Shown: positions 22,101 through 37,100 of the stretch, piece after piece
Layout of the letters: every line of letters starts with the position of its first letter
Position numbering within the stretch: the stretch's first letter is position 1
Source: Chrysoperla carnea
Lineage: Eukaryota > Arthropoda > Insecta > Neuroptera > Chrysopidae
NCBI RefSeq assembly: GCF_905475395.1
Contig: NC_058340.1
Location: forward strand, 60,366,181 to 60,430,180
Direction: 5' to 3'
Length of the DNA stretch: 64,000 nucleotides
Translations under genes and position numbers: made by a program
Notes under the pieces: generated by a model
Database searches by the model: none
Seen by the model: the letters and a program-made list of their open reading frames with translations, nothing else
Told to the model about the DNA's origin: nothing

Positions 22101-25100
22101 ACTTTCTAGGACTAAATAAAAGTAATATTAGTTGGAGTGGGTTTCTTTTTCCCTTTAGAGAGAGTTTGGATTTGAGTTTGACTTTCTAGGTTACTTTTAA
22201 CTAATTTTCGTAACTGATAAGAAGTAATAGGCTCAGTGGTCGTGTGATCTAAATCGTCTATAAAACGTTCGGCTACTGACTCTGAGTTTGCATCCGGGCA
22301 ACGGCAGTGTGAGCAATTATAATTAATGGAGCAGAAAATTCATCACACTGTCGTCACTTGGAGAAGAACGAAGTAAACGACTCCACCTACATCATAAAAA
22401 TTTAATTTTATATTGAATGTAGTTGTAATGATGAGTGTGGGCTCAGTTATAGATAGATTTCTGAAAAACGGAGGTTAAATCTCATTATTAATTATAAGAA
22501 GTATAGGAAAACTTCAAGCAAGAAAATCGTTTTTTAGAAAAATGAAAAACTTTTTTCATGCCTCTCTTTGAATTATAGAATTTGTAGACAATTTTCTTAG
22601 TAAATTTTACACGGTTATTTTGCCAGTGCTAATAGATTAAACCGCGATTACTCGCGATTAAAAGAGAGTGGTGTTATCCTCGATTAAAAGAGATTTGAGA
22701 GTGTTTATCGTTACTGTGTAAATTTATCAAATCTTCTTGAGAAAAATGCGTTAAAATTTATTTCACGAACTTTTACAGAACCCTTTAAAAACACGGTTCC
22801 TGTATGCTATCCCATAGGAATAGTGCGTTTTTCCAGGAAAAAAATTAGCCTATGTCATCTTCTAACCCTTAAACTACCACTATCTATGCAAAAAATCATG
22901 TCGATCCTTTGCTCAATGCAAAATTAAAACAAATCTATCCCACAGCACCCATACATTTTACCGAGATAAATGGTAGCCAAGTAGCCTATGTGCTATTCCA
23001 GTTTTTGCGTGAAAGAGTAACATGCATCCATCCAAACTTTCACAATACATATTAGATTGTGAAACAAGTGTCGAAAATTGTCAATTTCATACGACATAAG
23101 ATTTAAAACCACGACCGAAGTAAGTACCGCTCGAGTATGAAAGAGACAATACGTACGAGCTCCCCTCGTATTTTTTTTTTACGAATTCGGGATTAGTTCT
23201 GCACAATTTTTTATGCAATGACAATAAGCTAATTGTAATTTGAGTGCAAAAATTAAGTTTGACGCAGGCAATAATGGATCGATAGGCAATAATGAATAAA
23301 AAATTATTATATTGAAAGTGATTTAATTTATATGAACATGAATTTCGAAAGAATCTGTGTAGGTAAAGTAAAAATAAATTATAAATAGGAAGTAAATATT
23401 TTGTTAATATATTTAAAATACTTAATAATATAATCCAACAATCGTATTATATATTTATTTTTTGATATTTATTCCAATTTTAATGATATACTTATTGTTT
23501 TCAATTCACGTGAATTAAATAAATAATAAACCCAAATTATATAACAAACATAAACTCGCATTAAAAACATTTAACACCATCGTTTTATTTATACACACCT
23601 TACAAAATAAATTTCTGTATTTTAAATTAAACGATAAGTGTAGACCACCTTGATTGTAGATTAAATTTCATGATTTATTTTTTAGGACTGTTATTATTTT
23701 CACATTTAAATTGTTACATCTTAAAATTGATACGACCGCGACGCGACGAGACGAGACGAACTTTTTAATATTTAATGATTCTTCTATAATTATATGTTTT
23801 ATGTGTTGTCATTTGAGCTAAATTTTATTTGACTTTAATGATGGGTGTTTTCAATCACATGCCCATCATGATATTAAAACAGAGTGGCCTAGAAAATAGA
23901 TTTATGTTATATAACTAGCTGTAATGCCTGGCCTTGTTCAGCTGTTCCATAAGTTTCTAGATAATAAGTCGTAGAAACGAAGCAAGAAAGTAAGTCGGAT
24001 TTGAATGCGGTTTTCGGCATTCGATTCGTTAGAGTATCAGAAAAATTTGTGACCTAAATTGATCTATAAGAAATTAAAAATATGTAATTTGCAAGAAACT
24101 AATATGCAATTTACAATTTCATTTTAAATTAACCGTAAATATACTATATTCACAATTCGGTTAATAGTGATAAAAATGATTCCAAACTTGTTACTCGAGG
24201 GTTTTTGGGGTCGGTGAATATCGCGGAATTGGTCTCGTAGGTACCTGTTGCCCAAGGTACCTAGAACATCCTAGGTACCCCAGGTACCAGGTACCTAGTG
24301 CGACTACCTTCAGCGACCCCATAGTCTTGAGTAATGAGCTTCGACCGATTATTTAACAAATTTTCCGAAAGGCACCAGGTACCTCGTAGACTAATTTTGT
24401 CGCGATATTCGTGTTTAACGACCCGAAAACCTATTAAACGAATTGTGAATTAAGTATATTTACTGTTAATTTAAAATGCAAAAATGGATAAAATGGATAT
24501 TATTTTTGCAAAATGCATATTTTTAATTTCATATAAATCAATTTAGGTCACAAAAATTCCTGACGCTCTAACAAATCGAATGCCGAAAACCGCATTCAAA
24601 TCCGACTGACTGTTCAAATTTTTCGAACTTTATTGCTTCGTTTTTGCGACTAAATATTGCTTTTAAGTTTCACCACAATAAAGTACAGTCCGTATTTTAC
24701 TCTTTTAAGTTCGAAATAGAAAAAATAGTGACTATTCACTATTTGCTAGTGAGATATACCACTATTTGAAGTATACCACAATTTGAAACAGTGGTATTCC
24801 ACAAACATTTTCACTTCTAACGTTGTTAATTTTGTATTGAGTCATATTTTTTTTTAGAATATTGAGCACAAAATCTATTGCTTTATTATTTTTCTATAAA
24901 AATTAAGGAAATCCGGGATGTCTTAGCAAACTAGTATGTAGTACTCCGTAGAAATATACACTCATGTTTAATTTTCCCAACATATTAACTTAATTTCAAA
25001 ATACTCGAATGGAAAATACTTATAAGAATAAGCATATGTATGAAAATTGAAAACTTCACAAACTTAATACGTTTTCCAAGTTGATATATAAACAAACAAC

Positions 25101-28100
25101 TCCAGTATTTCAAACATTGAACTTGGAATATATATTCTAATAACAGGTAATACCTCCTTCCGTGTATAGGTAAATCTACAAGAAGTTAGATAGTGTTTAT
25201 ATTTATAATAAGAAAGTATTAATGCTAATGCCATAAGTTATGTGTAATGAATAGATAATTATTTGAATTATAATTCATATTTCACAGAATTGAATCCAAT
25301 GAAGCAAAAAAACTGCAAGTATAAGTTTAAAGAAGAGCTGAGTAGCGAATCTTTTAAAAATGAAAAAAAAAAGTAACTTATTAAATGTTTTAGAATGTAA
25401 CGACCTAGAATAGATTGTAACAGAAGCAATGAAAATTTCTTATTATAGATTTTCTGAAGGAAGTACTCTTGTGATTTTTTTCTCTAGGCGCTTAGTTTTC
25501 GAAATAAAAATTCTTGGAAAACCAAAAATTCCAATATTCTATTTTAAGAAAGATGTGTTATTTTTTTTCAATCTCTGAGGGAATTCACTTAGCTAACGCA
25601 GCTCATGCACTACGAGCATTGACCATCTGGTCTTCGATTACCTATATATCTTTTAATTTTATAGTTTTGACCATCTATATTTCGAGATTTTCAAAATTGT
25701 TCGCGGTTTCGTAAATACTTTTAAGGCCCGCCCGATGTTATAATATGAGTGGCCTCACACATTGGCTCCTTTTAGATTCGAATCCAGTTATATTAGATTT
25801 TGTTGATATTTGAGATCATAATAAATCTACTAGTATATAGCTTAGCAAAAGTGAAATACGAAAAATTACGAAAATTAACTCTTCTCGATTCAAAAAATAC
25901 AAAAATTATCATCATTTTGAAAAAATTTAAAATTTTGTACATTTCGCAACATCTCCTCCCTCGTTTATCTGTCGATTTTTCTTATTAACGAACTTGACAT
26001 TTCAAATACCAAAACCCTTCTTAAAATCAAATTTTATTCAAATCGGGCTTAAATTGCGACCGCTAGAGAGTTTACAGACACATACCTAAACGTATAGATA
26101 CATATGTATACATTCCTATGTTTAAATGTTAACGATGGTCGTTTTTGCCATCTATTAGGTAGGATTGATGAACATTTGAAGAAATTTTTTCATAATTCCA
26201 TCATCAGTACAAAAGCAATAGTTCCATTTCCTTTTCAGGAAATTCGCTACTTTACATTATTCCCATCAAGTAGACCTCGATTGTTGTAATGGAATCGAAG
26301 CTATTATCGGGGTTTTTATTTTAACATATTTTACTTAATGAGGTAATAACAAGTGCACTACAAGAAAATGAAGCTGATTTGAAATAAACTATTATTTGAC
26401 TATAAAAAAAAGTAAAGAAGATAAATAGTCTTTTACTAAAAGTGATGTGTTCAAAGTCAAAATATTTGAACTCATGCATTAAAATTGTTTTTTAAATAAT
26501 AATAATGTATCTTCAATTATTTATAAATAATTTATTTGAGATTTGTAACAACCAAATAACAGAAAAACTGAAAAAACCTTTCAAATAAATAAGTTTTCTA
26601 TTTAAATACAACATTCAAATGATATTTATATCTATGTAATATCTATCACAGAGATATCTTTTTCTTTGACTATCTCATAACATATACATACATAATATTT
26701 CAATATTTAATTGGTGTAATAAAATTTAGGTTTAAATACGAAATAAAAAAATTTTTTTTTTTTTTTGATTGCAACGATTAAAAAAATTTCAAATACTCAC
26801 CTACACAATTGTGATAATTATTTATTTTATTTATAGTATGACAGTCAATAATAACTATACATGTAGGTACTTTCTCTTTTATACGCTATGGATATCGTCG
26901 GATATCGTTGCGTATGTAAAAAAATATCGAGTGTATTGTTAGTAATTTTTGGCCCCACAACTTATTCCATTAATTCATTCTTATTGCTAAAAAATGCAGG
27001 TCTTTGCATAAAAATTAAGAGAAAGAGTTCATATGGACAAGGACTTTTCATTTTCGAGATATACGACGATAAATTAAAAAAAGTAAAGGCGTAACTAGAC
27101 GTATCAGTAGGAAAGTTTTCCGCTTAAGTTTTTTGCAAAAAGATTTTTTCAAATTATCCATAGATTAATTATTTAATGATATAATTAAAAAAAGAAAATC
27201 ATTTTTCAATAATATTTTTTTCATTATTTTCACGGCTTGCCAATTTTTTACAATTGAGAAAAGTTTTATCGATTTTCAAGTTATTGTTTTTTGTTAACCC
27301 TTCGATTTAATCTTTGTCAGTCAAAACATCATTACATTCTTTTTGTCAGTCAAAACCTCACGGCCACAAAACTTTTTAACGAATAGTTTTCGAGCTACGG
27401 GCTATCAAAGCCTCACATATATTTATAGTAACTATATGACTAGGAAAATGGCTTTCAGTGAAACTTTTTCCAACCGCTCCCAAAATGTTCTTCGGATCGT
27501 TCTGATCAAAAGCTCGCAAGGCCACAAAATGTTTTAAAGGTTAGTTTTCGAGCTATGAGCTATATAAGTATAATGTATGTTTAGCTTTGAAAGCCCGTAG
27601 TTCGAAAACTATCCGCTAAAAAATTTTGTGGCCGTGAGAGCTTTTGATCAGAACATTTCGAAGAACATTTCAAAACATTTTTGGGGCAGTTTGAAAAAGT
27701 TTCACATAAAGCCATTTTCCTAGTCATATAGGTACTTTCAATGCCTTTATGTGTAGCTTTGATAGCCCGTAGGGGTCCACTTATTAATTACTTAAGCATG
27801 TTTTTGACGATTATAACACGCACTAATTGAAATATTTTTTTTCAATCGGTATTTCAATGAGACGCTCATGGGAGTTTCGATATTTTTTACGGCATACCTA
27901 TGTGTACTTTTTGACATGATAATTCAAAAAAATTATTCGAGTACAAAGCTCAATGGGATAGCCAGTGTAAAATATATTATAGTTACAGATTTGTTGCATA
28001 AGGATCAGTGGCGTAGCTCGCCTTGGAGGGACCCTGTATCAAAATTAGTTAAGGGGCTCAAATAAAGGGTGAAGATATCTCAAAAAAGAAACAAAAATGT

Positions 28101-31100
28101 TTGCATTAAATTAAACTAAATATTTATTGATTACAAGCAATCACTTCCTCTTAGAAATTGAACTAGCCAAACAAATTGATTTGTTAAATCATCTATAGTT
28201 GAAGACGATTTCAGTTTTTCTAAAATGCTTACGTAATTAATGAATGGCCCCTTAAGTGACATTGTGGATAACATTTTACTAATTTACGATTGCACACGTA
28301 AGGGGCTTTTGTAGCTTGGGGGCCCCGTACCATTGATGCACATGCATGATAATGTTAAATTACGCATATGCACCAAAAGGATAATACATCAAATGATCCA
28401 AGAAGGATTATTCTGTTCGGTTTTTAAATAATATTATGTGAGTATTAGCGTGCAACAGTTGTTAACATACTTTGAGGACCTCCTACGAAATTAATTTTGT
28501 AACAGTGTTTTTACAATAGTTAGGTTTTTTTTGTGTAAGATTGTGAATAAAAATTATTAGACACGGATGATTTTTGAGCGTTTTAAAAAGTGTAAAGAAT
28601 GTAAAGAACAAAATTTGTTTCGTAACGGTTTGTAACAACTATTTTTGTACCTGTTGTATATTATGTAGTACCTATATCTCACATTTGTAACGCTGAATTT
28701 ATACACAGATGGAGACAAAAATTATGTTTTAATGTAAAATTTTCAAAATAGGTATGATGCGTTAAATTTTTTAAATGTTGATGACGCTTCTGTCACATGT
28801 ACAAAAAAAAAGACAGATAAAGTTAACGTGTGTATCTGTAGATCTGCCTGAGGCTCCTAAACGGATGAACCAGCCAAAGCTCTTAAACGGAAGAACCAAT
28901 TTTGATTTAGTTTATTCTGATTGGAAAGAGAGTTCTAGAAAATCGAAAGTGTTCGAAGCTATTTTCTAGATTCTGATCTGTTCAGTTTAGAGAAAAAAAA
29001 CTCCATTTTTCGTCATTTTAGGGGCCTTACTCATTTGCAAAGCCCTTCTAAATTTGGGATAGAGCACTCTCCGTTCTATTTTTTTACCTCCAGAGTCCAT
29101 TTAAACTGAGATAAAAGTTTTTCTGTTGTTTAACCCCCGAACTAAAAAAAGGGCTGTTATAAGTTTGACCGCTATGTGTGTGTGTCTGTGTGTTTGTCTG
29201 TCTGTGACATCGTAGCGTCTGAACGGATAAACCGATTTTAATTTTTTTGGTCTCATTTGAAAGAAAATTTAACGGAGAGTGTTCTTATATATCCGTACCC
29301 GAAAGAAACTAAAAAATTGTGCGATGCTTCAAAATCTCTCCTTAGTCTATAAATATATAAAGAATAGAAGAATAGAATGTATAAAGCTTTAATACTGACT
29401 GTAGTAATTTGACTCTGATAGTTGAAGCCTGGCAGAATGATAAAAAGAGCCTAAAAGAGCGAGAAAGAAAACATTAAGAATAATCAATGAGCCCGCGATA
29501 GGCGATGGCATATAGAGGATAAGAATTAACCCCGAAATTAAAAACCTGTAGAAGTTTCTGGACATTTCTGGGAGAAAAATACCAAGTGAACGAGGTACGA
29601 TAAGTGGATAATTTTCAGCAGGATATGTGTCTAATTGAAGCCATGAATTAAAAGCCAAAGTCTACAAAAGAAAGAGTTTGAGAATCTTTTAAAGTGAGAA
29701 CAAGATTTTTCATAGACCTTATAGCCAAGAATCTCTCTATCTATCGAAATAATGATTTGAACGACTACCCAAGAATAAGGATTAGCTCACGGACAATCTA
29801 TATTAACAAAGAATGTACCAACTGAGAATGTGCAAGTTCACTTCTGCAATCCTGGGCGGTCGATTGATAGCGATTTACGTTAATACCGTGAATGAATACA
29901 TTGTTTAAAAAATTAATTAATTGCATGCTAATTTATAAACCATTAATCAATTACCAACATAAGTTCTTTTCCTCATTTTATTTCTCTCAAAAACTAAACC
30001 ATCGATTCTTTTATCAACTTTTATTAATATTAATAAGCATAAAAACCTATGTACTATGCAAATCACGTCTCATATACGTCCCATATCAAATACATATATT
30101 ATAAAACATTGCGCTGGGTAATTAATAGTAATAAATTTACCTAGAATTGCATAATAACTATCTATTTAACTAAAATGTATATTAAATATTAAAAATTAAA
30201 TACTCGATAATCATTTATTACAATAATTTATTGATCTTTAACCTATGTATTATTATTAAAATTTACCATCAATATAGTGTCTATATAAAATAAAATTCAC
30301 ATTGCATATGACTTCCTTGAACTCTTATAAAGTAATAAACTAGTAAAAATAGACATTTCTATTGAATTGAAAATTTTCGATACCGCTATGTTTATGGAAA
30401 TAAATACAAAAGGGGAAGTGCGCGACTAAATTTTATAACATTGGGTTTTCACGGAGTTTTCAGTTTTAGAGTTCGAAAAGATATGATAAATTTTCGATGT
30501 AACTTAAAAAAGTACCAAATGGGCAGGTGCAAAAATAGTTATTACCAACAACTATGTTAAATCCAAAAAAAAGACTGTTCTAGAGCTAATAGTTTTAGAA
30601 TTATAGGGAATGCATATACATATATGATCCTGAGTCCATAAGCAAAATTTCTATGATTTTTCCGGTTGGAGCATTGCTAAAGGTAAGTTTGGTAAAATAT
30701 AAAAATGAGGTTTAAGCCGTGACTCGATTATGGAATTTATGAAAGATGTTAAAACAAAGTCAGTGTATCTATTAAAAAAGGGATGAAAAATGGAAAAAGT
30801 TAAAAAATTGATCAAATTTTTCAACAGTTGCAACGTTTTTGCCACTTGTTTTCATATATTTTTTGTCATTAACTTTCTTTAACCTCATACGGGAGACAAA
30901 AAAAAATCGGCGGAACATCGAAAAAGTCACAAAAAGTGCTCAAAGTACCGACCCTTAATAGTTTGACGGTGAGCCTTATATACACTCCTGGATGGCATTG
31001 CGATAGACTTGTAGGAGTATAGCCTCCATTTTTCGATTTATTCGAGCACTTAATTGAAGTAAATTTTGTTGTATATACTTTATTTTTAAATAACCCCACA

Positions 31101-34100
31101 GGAAATAGTCTAGTGAAGTTAAATCTTGGGATCATCCTGGCCACTCATTGATAACCCACCGTTCAACAATTTCAAAATTCACCAATTTCATTCGAATATT
31201 TTTATAGTGCATTAATTCAATAATTAAATCATTTAAGAGTCCCTTTAAAAAAATCGATTTGACCTTCACGTGATTTGATTGGCCAGGTTTATGGTCAAAT
31301 CCAGTTAGATTCGATTTTACGAGCGAAATCCTACAAATTTTGTATTAGTTATTTCTTTTTCAGTCAATTTTTTCTTAAGTTATGGGAATAAGGAACTTAT
31401 ATATCACGCTGAAACTAGTCAAAATGGGTTTAAAGATGCTCAAATTGGATATTTTCGTTGACATTTCAACATTAAATTTTTTCACGATTAAAATATTTCT
31501 TTGAACTTTGTACAAGGAAGTAAAAATAGATATATTGCCTATACAAAGTCATAACATCTCTTTGAAATAAGTATTGTTTATTGTATTTTGAACTTTTTAT
31601 TAAAATCATATATTGAGCATATTTTTTTATATATTAAATGTGCATGTACTTCTAAAAACACCCACAATTCTATAATAAATGCACCTTAAAATCAACTATT
31701 AATAACAATTTACAACTATTCTCTAACAGATATTTCAATTAAATTATATATTATGTAACAGTTTTGAAGTAATTATCCGATCATTTTTTTCTATGTTCAA
31801 TATTTACAGTTTTTTAGTAAATGGCATATTCTAAGCTAAAAAATTTGAAAGTTTTTGAAAAAAAAACAGACAATTCAAATGGGGTATCTCTGAAGAATAT
31901 CTGGAATAAATGAACATAATTTTCCATAGATTAAAATTAAAAACTTGGAGTAAACTTAGAGAATACTCGATTTTTTTTTCGAAAATTTTAAATAATCGAA
32001 ATTTTTGTTGTTGTAAAAAATGCTTAATCTAAATTTTATACTTAGAATCTCTTAATATCATTGACGTAGAGGGAAGTAATTTTTAAAAATCTTACATCAT
32101 AAGCCAATTTTGTGCCATACTAATAGTTGCAAATTTCTTTTAAAAGCAGTAAAAAAAAAACACTAATTGCAAAAAAAATATGATCTTAACATGGTAACAA
32201 GTAAAAATTTTCTAGTTTCAAGAAAATGTTTACTTGCTTTTTTTTTTAAATTAAGTATTGGGATAGGACAGTTCAAAGTCATCGGACGTAAAATTTTGTT
32301 TTCCGTATTTTTGGATGTTTTTTAATTTTTCTTCTTCATTTTTTTCTCTGATACTGTTCATTTTAGGAAAAAAATACTTCTAGTAAAAGTTGTAACCCAT
32401 AAAATTTTTTACCGAGCTGTATATTATGATTGCTCCCAATTTTTTCGCATTTTATAATTTATTCAAAAACTATGCATTTTAGGGAAAAAACAGTACAGTC
32501 CAAAGTTGTAGAATGTAGAATTTACACAAAATTTCACTTAATTGAGTATTGACGGAGTATTACTCATGATAAGAACATCAAGTCCAGTACATACGTTTAC
32601 TTCTGCAATTTTTTTTATTGTGGGTATGTCATATTCTTCACGTTATTACTATCGAGACACAGTGCAATTACCACCAATGAAACATTAAATGAAATTGAAA
32701 AGAAGTTGTTTTAAATACTCGAGAGGACTGTGAGATTATAATAAATGTTACACAATATATTTTAATTTGTTACATACTGTATATGAATATAAAATGAAAA
32801 CTTACCTATTTCTCTGAATGAAGCAAGTTGTTGCCAGCACGTGACCAAAGAGCATGATCCCGAAACACCATGACATTTACATGTTACTCGTGACTTCTTT
32901 ATTATTGCCTGTTAAAATAAAATTGAATTGTAAAAAATTGTTTTTTGTTGTTTTACTATGAAAGCGGAATCCCTGGGATTTTATATTTTTTACATAATTT
33001 ATTATTTGTAAAAGTAAATATGAAAAAAAATTTACACATCAGACCTGAAATATAAAAAAATTAATTGTTTAAATAATCTCAATATACTAAAATCGATATT
33101 TAAAGATTTCTCTGTGATAAAAGCGAACCAACCAGAATGTCATTTTGCTTGAATTTTAAAAGATCTTCAATAAACAAAAGTATGAACAAAAAACATCAAA
33201 GTCCCTGCTTCGCCAAAATAAAATAGCCAAAAGTTTTTTCTAAACGAAACAGAGTATTTTATAGATTTTGGAAGGTGGAATGAGTAATTTTTGTATTAAA
33301 CTTATTACGTAAGGTCTAAAGAAAAACTCTACGATTTATTTATGTTCGAGAAACTTATTGGAAATTTCGTACTGGTTGAATTACTTTATTAGCAAATAAG
33401 TTTTTAAACTATTCACGAAAAATGTCGTAGCCAGCAAATGTTATGCCAGCAATTGACATTGGAAGCGATTAATTTTAATCACTATGTTTTTTTACTAGGA
33501 AATGTGAAGATATGTTTAAGATTTTGACAAAGTATTACCTTATTCCTATTTAAATGTAAAATTTTTATATATTTTCGAGAAATCACTTCCTCCAAAAATA
33601 ATTTGTTTCTGAAAGTCTTCTTGAGATCAAAATTCTTCAAAGGTACAATGTCGTAAGAACATTTTTGAGATAAGGCGGGGTCTTAGTTCTAGCATAAGAG
33701 AAGTGAAGTCACCCAAAGAATATTATTCTATATTTAATGATCTCTGGGTCTCCGTGGGGTACCCAGTTTTTGGCCCAAAAAAGGACAAAACATGGATTTT
33801 GGTCAAACAACAAATCAGAAATTTTTGGCATAAAAATAAACATAGTCAACATAAAATATGGTAACTTCACAATCTGGCCGACACCTGAATCAAAACTTTC
33901 ATCCGCAAATTTAGGGATAGAATCTTCTTGTGTCTTAATCTTCCCTCCCACAGTTTAACTAAATAAATGCGTCCATAAGTTTGGATAGCTCTTTAAAGTA
34001 TTAGAGGGACAGATTCCTTAGGCAATTGTAACACTCCGAAACGTCCGTGTTCGAGACTTTATTCATCAAAAACTATCAATTTTTAGAGAAAACCGTGAGT

Positions 34101-37100
34101 TCATTTTAAACATTTACTCACTGACAGAAATTTTAACGTGAAAATAATATTAACTGATTTTTAAATTTACCCTTTTTGAAATCCAATTAATTTTAACATA
34201 AAAGTAATATTCTCAGTATAGGTACCCATAATTCAAATTACGAACGGATTATTCAATTTGAAGTGTATTTGCATAACTGCATTTCTATATGGTTTTCATT
34301 TGCATAATATTTCAGTGATGTTTTTATTTTATATTGGTATTGTATTAGTTTCCAACAGTTACATATTATGACGTGTTATAGAGATTTTATGATGTCATTT
34401 GTATAATAAAATAGTTATTAAAATTACAATTTATTAAAGTAATTTACTTTACGTTTTAATTAGATTTTTAATACTAGTACAACAATGTAATTACTAAATT
34501 GATATATCTGTTTTAGTTAGCTGGTGGGTGGTCAAATCCCCAATGTAGAAATTATCCAATATTTTCTGCAGTTAAGGATGTACGAGCGCCAGGGCAATTT
34601 TGGATAAAAGGCTTAATTCTGAAAATTTTAGGCGAGGTTACCCGATTATTTAAATAAATAAATGACTTCAAAAGTAGGCATATTTAACATTGGTCTTATG
34701 GGAAAACGGTAGATGGATGATATGTTTTCATAGGTTTCTCCAAAACTAGTCAGTGGCGAAATTAAAAAAAAAAAACAATCTTACCAATGTTTAAACAATA
34801 ATAAATTATTAAAAATAAAAAAAACTCGTTGTGCCCGACTAATTAAGGATGTATGAGCACGGTAGTGGGGGCACAAATTAAAAAAGATATAAATTTTTTC
34901 AATGGTGAATTTTTGATGGTGAATTATGTTATAACTTGACAATATAAAACGAAAATTAAGAATAAAATTTTTCGATATCTGGAGTAATTTTAAAAATATC
35001 GATAATTGAAAATTATTTAAATTACAATATTTCGGAAACCAAAAAATTTGTATTCAAACTTTTCGTCTACATTCATGAGGTTATAAAAAAAATTCATCAT
35101 CAAAGTTGAAAATAAGGTATAAATAATTTTTTTTTTTGATTCATGTCACTTCCGATAAAAAGCCAATAATTAAATATATTAAAGACAGAATAAAACTTTA
35201 ATTATATTAATAAATATTACTAATTATAATTATTATATAAATATGAACAAATAAAATTAAATCATATTTAAAATTACAAAGAAATAAAATTTTTTAACTA
35301 AAAGACAATAAAATTTATTTATATTTAAAAAAACTTTTATGACATAGGAAATGATTGGTAATTATTGTGCAGTTACAAAATACGATATGTTATATTGAAG
35401 CTAAATATATATTCACAAAACTTTTAGCTCGTAAAACCTTTAATTGTAGGCATTGATAGCTATTTAATATATAATTTATTTTACAGTGATTACAAGAAAA
35501 CAGCGACACAACCTCTATATTTTCGTCGTTTCTCAAATTTTCATGCTTGCTAAAACCATTCATAGAACTTAATTGTAATTTACCCTTTTCTCAAGTAGGA
35601 AATACCCTCACGATGGAATTGAAGTTGATTCAGTATTGGAAATATTTGCCAGCCTGTACTAAAACTTTGGCCAAGGCGAATGGACCAATTTCATAGTAAA
35701 GTTAGGGTATATACCTTATAGCAGAGACATGAGTTTCATAGCTCGCCCTTTTGTTTTTACCCCCCCCCCCTCCATATTGTAGTAAGGATCTTTGGACATA
35801 GATTACAGTACTTTATCTTGACCCGTTTAAAAGTAAGGTTTGCTGAACTTTTTTTTATCTCCAACTGTGAGAATTTCCAGAATTTCGTGGATAATAATTT
35901 CTGATATCTTATAATAAAAGTAACGGATACTTTTGTTGTATCGGGTAGAAAATAAAATTCTAAGACGAAACGTAATTTTTTGATCGGATGCACGGACAGT
36001 TAGCTATTAATTAAAATAGGCAGACAATCAGAAGCGTGCTATAGCGGCTTATTTATCATGACTTACTGAAAAAAAAGTTACTATAGCAAGTTGTTATTAG
36101 TTTACATTTTGACAATAATTTGGAGTATTGTAATGCGTGGGAAAAATAGTTCATTACCTCCCTAGTGTGGTAATGAATCATTACAACACCAAATTACAGA
36201 CAAAATGTAGACTAATAGGAAGTTACTATAGTAACTTTTTTTTAATTTTCTTTTTTTCTCAATAAGTCTTGACAAAAAAGCCGCTATAGCGCGTTTCTGA
36301 TTGGCTGACTATTTTATTTAATAGATGACTATACGTGCATCTGATCAAAAAATGGAAGAGGACTTTTCGTCTTAGAATTTTATTTTCTACCTGATGCAAC
36401 AAAAGCACGCGTTACTTCTAGGACACCCTGTATATGCTCACAGTGCAGTTAGATTTTTTCATAAAATTTTCTTATACGATTGTCTGATAATCTGCGACTT
36501 GTCTAAAAAGCACTTAGAAAACAAATCCCACGAACTATTTGCTTTTATAATGCAATGTTATAGCTTGTATACAGAGGTAATAAACAAGTATTAAAATGTT
36601 AATATTACAAAGGATCATCCGTAAAATTTTGAATAATTGTAATGTTATTCAAATTATTATGTTTTATGTTTTACAAGCACACTACACATGTAACGATAGA
36701 TTATGTTGTCATGTTATATCGTTTGTTGTAACAGAAATAAAAAAAAAACAACAACATAATGACTTAATGACATTAGCTACGTTACACTCATATATAACAT
36801 AAAATTACATTGTCATTAAATGCACCTTTACAGTGTACGTCATTTATTACGTCATGTGCCAACGCAAACAATTCCACCACCACTCGTTACCAAAATAACT
36901 AAGCATCGTCTACATTATCGCGGAGTAAGCTCGACGAATACGAATTCATACTTCCAAAGGTGCGAATTCATATTTCCAAAATAAAAATATTTTTGTGGAT
37001 ACGATTTTTAGAAATTATATATCTTATTTTATGTTGTGCATTTTAATGAAGCAAAATTTAAAAAAATATAATGATAAGCTTTTGTGACATAATTGGCAGA

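Larger units (their letters stand above)
13178..32805 (-). other. Wnt5 intron 5 (19.6 kb) hosting nested genes
   Basis: Besides the two MBF2-family genes it holds a pogo-type MITE, a SINE, one plus-strand and one minus-strand copy of repeat family B, one copy of family A, two foldbacks, LINE tails and a dead transposase. The remaining 300-2000 bp spacers (for example 19553-20060, 20530-22200, 24660-27300, 29350-30970, 31160-32800) are AT-rich, and I see no coding potential in them. Confidence 0.8.

Noticed and set aside
35760..35770. C-homopolymers (also 46133-46145) as possible regulatory G-quadruplex sites
   Set aside because: Single uninterrupted runs of 11-13 C without further G/C tracts; simple homopolymers are the plainer explanation.
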